Assembly: GCA_009746045.1 (NCBI GenBank)
Contig: RPFO01002015.1
Coordinates: 2,501-65,967 of the forward strand
Length of the DNA: 63,467 nt
Direction of reading: 5' to 3'
Source: Mesostigma viride
Taxonomy: Eukaryota; Streptophyta; Mesostigmatophyceae; Mesostigmatales; Mesostigmataceae
The translations under genes were made by a program, and so were the position numbers. Numbering within the stretch: position 1 is the first letter of the stretch; each line of letters starts with the position of its first letter. The notes beneath the pieces are model-generated. The model did no database searches, was not told where the DNA came from, and saw only the letters and a list, made by a program, of their open reading frames with translations. Positions 59,707 through 63,467 of this stretch are shown here, piece by piece.

Positions 59707-62700
59707 ATGAAGACGTCCTTGACAGCTGGTGCAGCTGTAAGAATGTCTGACCCCATGCATCCTCGTGCTGGGCACGAGGGTGGACCTCTCATTTTGAGAG
59801 AAACCAATGTACAACCACAGAGGGGTGTGAAGGCCTCTGGTGGTATGCATGTGGTCCCTGCTGGCGGTCCAGGTGTTGGGCATGAGCAGGGTGACTCAGG
59901 CTCTGAGTCAGAACAGGATGGAAGTCAGCATGGTGATGCTGGACAACCTGACAGCACAGTCCTGACTGTGCCAGGGACTGCTTCCTCTGTGTACCAGGAG
60001 TTGGGTGCCCGAATCCACAACATGTTTGGGCATGCCACTTCTCTGTCAAACAACTTTGCCTTCCGTATGGGCAGGGCACCCCTTCTTAAGGCGTGTCAGC
60101 AAGCTGCCTCACGGTGTAAGTGCCAGTTGTCCTCCAACAAGCCCAGGAAATCACATGCCAAAGCTCTACCTCAGAGCATTGGTGATCTGCAGTGTGATAT
60201 CCAACACATCAGGGGCATGCAACTGTTGGTGTGCGTGGACAGGTACACGAAATACAAGGTGCTGGAGCATTTACCTTCTATGAAGAACAGGTACTTGCTG
60301 GCTGCCCTGCAGAATGTAAGAGCCAAGTTTCCTACCACAAGGATCCAGGTGGACATGCAGTTTCAGCATCTCAAGGGTGATCCTACCCTTCCTGAGTTGC
60401 TGGTTACACCTAGGGAGGCTCATGGGCAGCAGGGTGCTATCGAGAGGGCAATCCAGGAGGTCAAGAAATTGATCATCTCTGAAGACTGGGTACCCTTGTC
60501 TGCACCTGCACTTGTCAGGAGTGCATGGCTGAGGAACGTGGAGCAGCAGCTGAACAGCAGGGTTAACTTCTACTATGATGGAGTTGCTGTCAGCCCAATG
60601 GGTCTATATCATGGCCTGTGCCCACCACATGTGCTGGAGGGCTGGAAACATGCTGCACATGTCACCTTTGCCAAGCTGAGGGAGAAGGACCGGGGTTGGA
60701 AGATGCTGGAGCCACAAGTGGGTCAGAAGGTCCTAGCTTGGAAGGAACCTAGCCTTTATGGCAAACGTGGTAGCTGGAGTCCTGGGGTGGTTACCCAGGT
60801 TGATGAAGCTAGCCACGCATGCTTGGTCAGCATGGAGGACGAACCAAAGCATGTGCACCGGCTGAGTTGGTCATATGTCAAGCCTAACCTGATGAATGAG
60901 GGCAGTCAGGCACAAGGCTCACAGGATCTGCAGGATTTTCAGGTCCCAGGTGACATCACTGACGCAACGACCACATCTGTTGCAGGGGAATCTGTCAGCC
61001 CTGGCCAGGTTGCAGAGGTACTTGTTGAACAGGCTGCAAGGTCAACAGCTGGGGAGTCAACTGTCAAGCCCAAGGCACTAACCAAGCCCAGGGGGACAAG
61101 TTTGGCTGGATTGATTGGGGCTCTACAAAGGGCCAAGAAGCAGCCCAAGGTAGCCAAGCTCAGGTGGCATGGCAATCTGGGGCTGGACACTGCCTTAGAG
61201 GTAGACACTAATTCTCAGGTTTCCATCATTGGGACCAGGGCTGCAGCAGGGTACAGCATGTCTGAACCCAGCTATCAGTTTGTGTCTGACTTCAGTGGCG
61301 GGGTACACGTGAAGGTACTGGGTGAGGTATTCATTCCTATCCTTGGACAGGACACTGCTTTTTGTGTCTTGGAGGGCTATCAAGGACCTGCTCTTCTGGG
61401 GCAGAATTTCCTATGCCAGGATGGGGTAGTGATCACGTCCTCTCTCCTGACTAAGGAAGGGGCTGGTCAGGTCCCACTGATTAATTTCAGGACCACTCAC
61501 CTATCACGTGCAGTAACCAGGACGGTTAAGCGTGTGCAAGTGTGCCAGGGGCAGGAGCCCTTGGTTGATGACCTCATACTGCCAGCTGCTAGTCATCCAA
61601 GCAGTTTGGGCATTGGTCCTCACTCACTTGCTGGACACAGCCCTATCAACTACCAAGGCCTGGTGAAGCTCATGTCCTCTCCCATTATGTGTCCCCAGGT
61701 CACACTGGGTCTGATTAAATCTGGGGAGGACTGGATCTCCAAGAAATGCGTGGAACCTGTCAATGACCTGCCTCCTGCACGACGTCTACTCAAGCTCAAG
61801 TTTGTCATCAAGATGAAGGAGGTGGACGGGGTCAAGGTACCACATGTCAGGCCAGTGCTGAATGAGTTCAAGGGTACTGGTGAGTGCACTGCTGAGGAGT
61901 TGTATACCCCTGGCATGCTGCATGATACTTGGAGGCTGCTGCTGTGTGTCTTTCTAGGCCTTCTCAACAAGGGCTTGGACTATGGCTCAGTGGTGATAGA
62001 CTTCAAGAGGGCATTTCTGGAGGGTGATGCAGATGTGGCACAGGAAAAGTGGGAGGGCAAGACGCCTTTCTATGTTAGGGTGCCTGCTGTATGGAAAAGG
62101 GACATCCACACGGAGTTCCTTAAAATCCTCAAGGGCCTGGAGGGCCTGAGGTCAAGTCCAATAATCTGGAGGGAGACTCTCAACCGTTTCCTGAAGGAGC
62201 ATTGCAACTTGAAGGTCTCTCCTGTAGACCCCTGTCTGTTTCTGGGGCAATGGGAAGGCCTGCCAGTGTATGCTTCGCTGCACGGGGATGACCTACATCT
62301 GATAGCTCCCACGTCGTGGCTTAAGGAGCTGATCTCCATCATTAAGTCCAAGTTTCCTCTGGGTAGGGAGCAATGGCAGGTGGAGAATGAGCCTCTGCTG
62401 TTTGTGGGCATGGAGGCCACACTGGTGAAGAAGGGGGGGAGTGGCGTATGCTGCTGGTGGGGGGCAATGATTATCAAGAGACCCTCATTAGCAAGCTTCC
62501 TCCAACCATCACACAGGCACTGTGTCCCATGGTGAGGGGCATGGTTGCTTGGGTGGCAGGCATTTCCAGGCCAGACCTTATGGTCATAGCCAGGTTGCCT
62601 GATGACATGCTGGTGGAGCTAGGGTCTGCCAAGGTGGCTGATCAGGTCAGGGCTTCATCTGGCATTCTGTTGTCTGCAGTGGATTTATCACAACCCATTT

Positions 62701-63191
62701 GCATGGAGCTGTATGTGGATAGCTCAATGGACAGCAGGCAGGTCTCCAAGGTCAGGGGCAGGGCTGCAGGGCTCTTTGTGCTCAGACAGGAAGGCCTGGG
62801 GAGTTTGGTGAGCTGGTTTAGTCGCCTGCACAAACGGGTGGCTGTCAGCAGTGATGTGGCAGAATGCAGGGCTATTTGTGAAGGCATTCACACAAGCCTT
62901 TATCTGAAGGAGTTGCTTCATCAGATGACTTCTAACACTCCTTGGCCACTTCAGGTTACCACTCTTCTAAAAACAGACTCCATGGGGATGGTGCAGTTTG
63001 TGCACAGGCAGATGGCCAGAAGTAGGGACTTGGATTATCTCCTTCTTAAGGAGTTGTCCTCCTTGGCCAATATTGAGCATATCCCTGGGGTTGACAATCC
63101 TGCTGATGCTTTGACCAAGCTAGTGCAGAAGGCAGCAGTGCAATACAAGGTTCTTCAGTCTCTGATGGACCCATCTCAGCAAGCTGTCTAA
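59707..63191 (+). CDS. Copia-2 pol: integrase, retropepsin-like, RT, RNase H
   Basis: The main frame runs to 62535. After a run of seven G at 62433-62439 the coding sense continues in another frame to 63191, so one base of the run breaks the gene. Integrase: RIHNMFGH and CKC zinc-like region, triad D164, D216, E246 (29-residue gap), GKRGSW tail. Retropepsin-like: EVDTNSQVSIIG (D500-T-N) and ALLGQNFL (about 562). RT: VIDFKRAFLEGD and catalytic HGDD (D861, D862). RNase H: MELYVDSSMD, VAECRAICEG, LKTDSMGMV, ending in PADALTKL. All oddities match Copia-1, so they are family traits. Confidence 0.88.
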
Positions 63192-63467
63192 GCTGGTGCC
63201 TGGTTATAGGGCATTGGAGAGCAGATTGTGTGGTAGTGTCAGCATTGTGACTGGCATAATACCTGTATTTTAGTCTGTACTAAGGCTCATGGACCATGGT
63301 ACACTCACTCTGATTTTAATCAGGATACAGCCAGGTTTTGGCTGGGGTTCATGCTGTTGACTACACAAGGTTGACAGGTCCATTACAGACCATGTATTCT
63401 ATTTTAAAAGAAATGTATATTTGTACATACTTCTCACAATGGTCTGGGAACCTTTATTCTGGGGTTA
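63192..63467 (+). other. Copia-2 3' untranslated region, incomplete
   Basis: No ORF; no 3' LTR start or clear polypurine tract is reached before the window ends. Confidence 0.5.

Larger units (their letters stand above)
56926..63467 (+). mobile_element. Copia-2, inserted in the Gypsy element, right end outside the window
   Basis: Same architecture as Copia-1 but clearly diverged: LTR, intact extra ORF, intact gag, pol with integrase, retropepsin-like domain, RT and RNase H. It starts AGTTAACG directly after Gypsy sequence; the adjacent GGACG (56921-56925) is the predicted target duplication. The 3' LTR is not reached. Confidence 0.9.

Noticed and set aside
59726-59765. Copia-type protease motif before integrase in Copia-2
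   Set aside because: An LDS...GA-like string is out of frame, the following 90 residues do not look like a protease, and Copia-1 has nothing similar; kept only as a caution for the domain-order claim.

Overview
The window looks like nuclear DNA of a eukaryotic alga, most likely a green alga. Supporting points: GC-rich genes with many short GT-AG introns, TGTAA rather than AATAAA signals after two genes, very long microsatellites, and dense LTR retrotransposons plus CACTA and hAT DNA transposons. No species can be named from the sequence alone.

Layout. Positions 1-2432 hold a degenerate minisatellite and a 1.6 kb purine-strand GGGA/GGA array. The 5' part of an organellar GatB-like gene runs leftward from 5235. 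Across a roughly 1.07 kb divergent intergenic region, a complete 16-exon SNF2-family helicase gene (SMARCAD1/Fun30 type) runs rightward from 6309 to 23025. Its introns hold microsatellites, a hAT MITE, a nested tandem duplication and, repeatedly, short imperfect copies of the neighbouring exon edge with its splice site ('exon-edge echoes'). A decayed LINE tail follows at about 23.8-24.4 kb.

From 25.9 to 39.0 kb one GGAT microsatellite is split by transposons: a CACTA element (27514-36140, TIRs and a 2-bp target duplication visible) and a short hAT element (36619-37966). A third CACTA-like end abuts the right edge of the array. The CACTA element carries a six-exon Tnp2 transposase gene and a divergent, disrupted second gene.

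From 39.1 kb on, LTR elements are stacked. Copia-1 (39089-47482) has 697-bp LTRs, a GAAAG target duplication and a tailed retroposon inside its 3' LTR. Next come older LTR pieces (47.6-48.7 kb). A minus-strand chromodomain Gypsy element (LTR at 50471-51156) is cut at 56925 by Copia-2, which runs off the right edge.

The most unusual system is the pair of Copia-type elements. Both have LTRs ending AGTT...AACT instead of TG...CA, a hairpin at the LTR start, an extra ORF before gag, and a pol in which a retropepsin-like domain (Asp-Thr-Asn in place of Asp-Thr/Ser-Gly) lies between integrase and reverse transcriptase. Canonical Copia order puts protease before integrase. The second strong observation is the exon-edge echoes, present in two genes on opposite strands.
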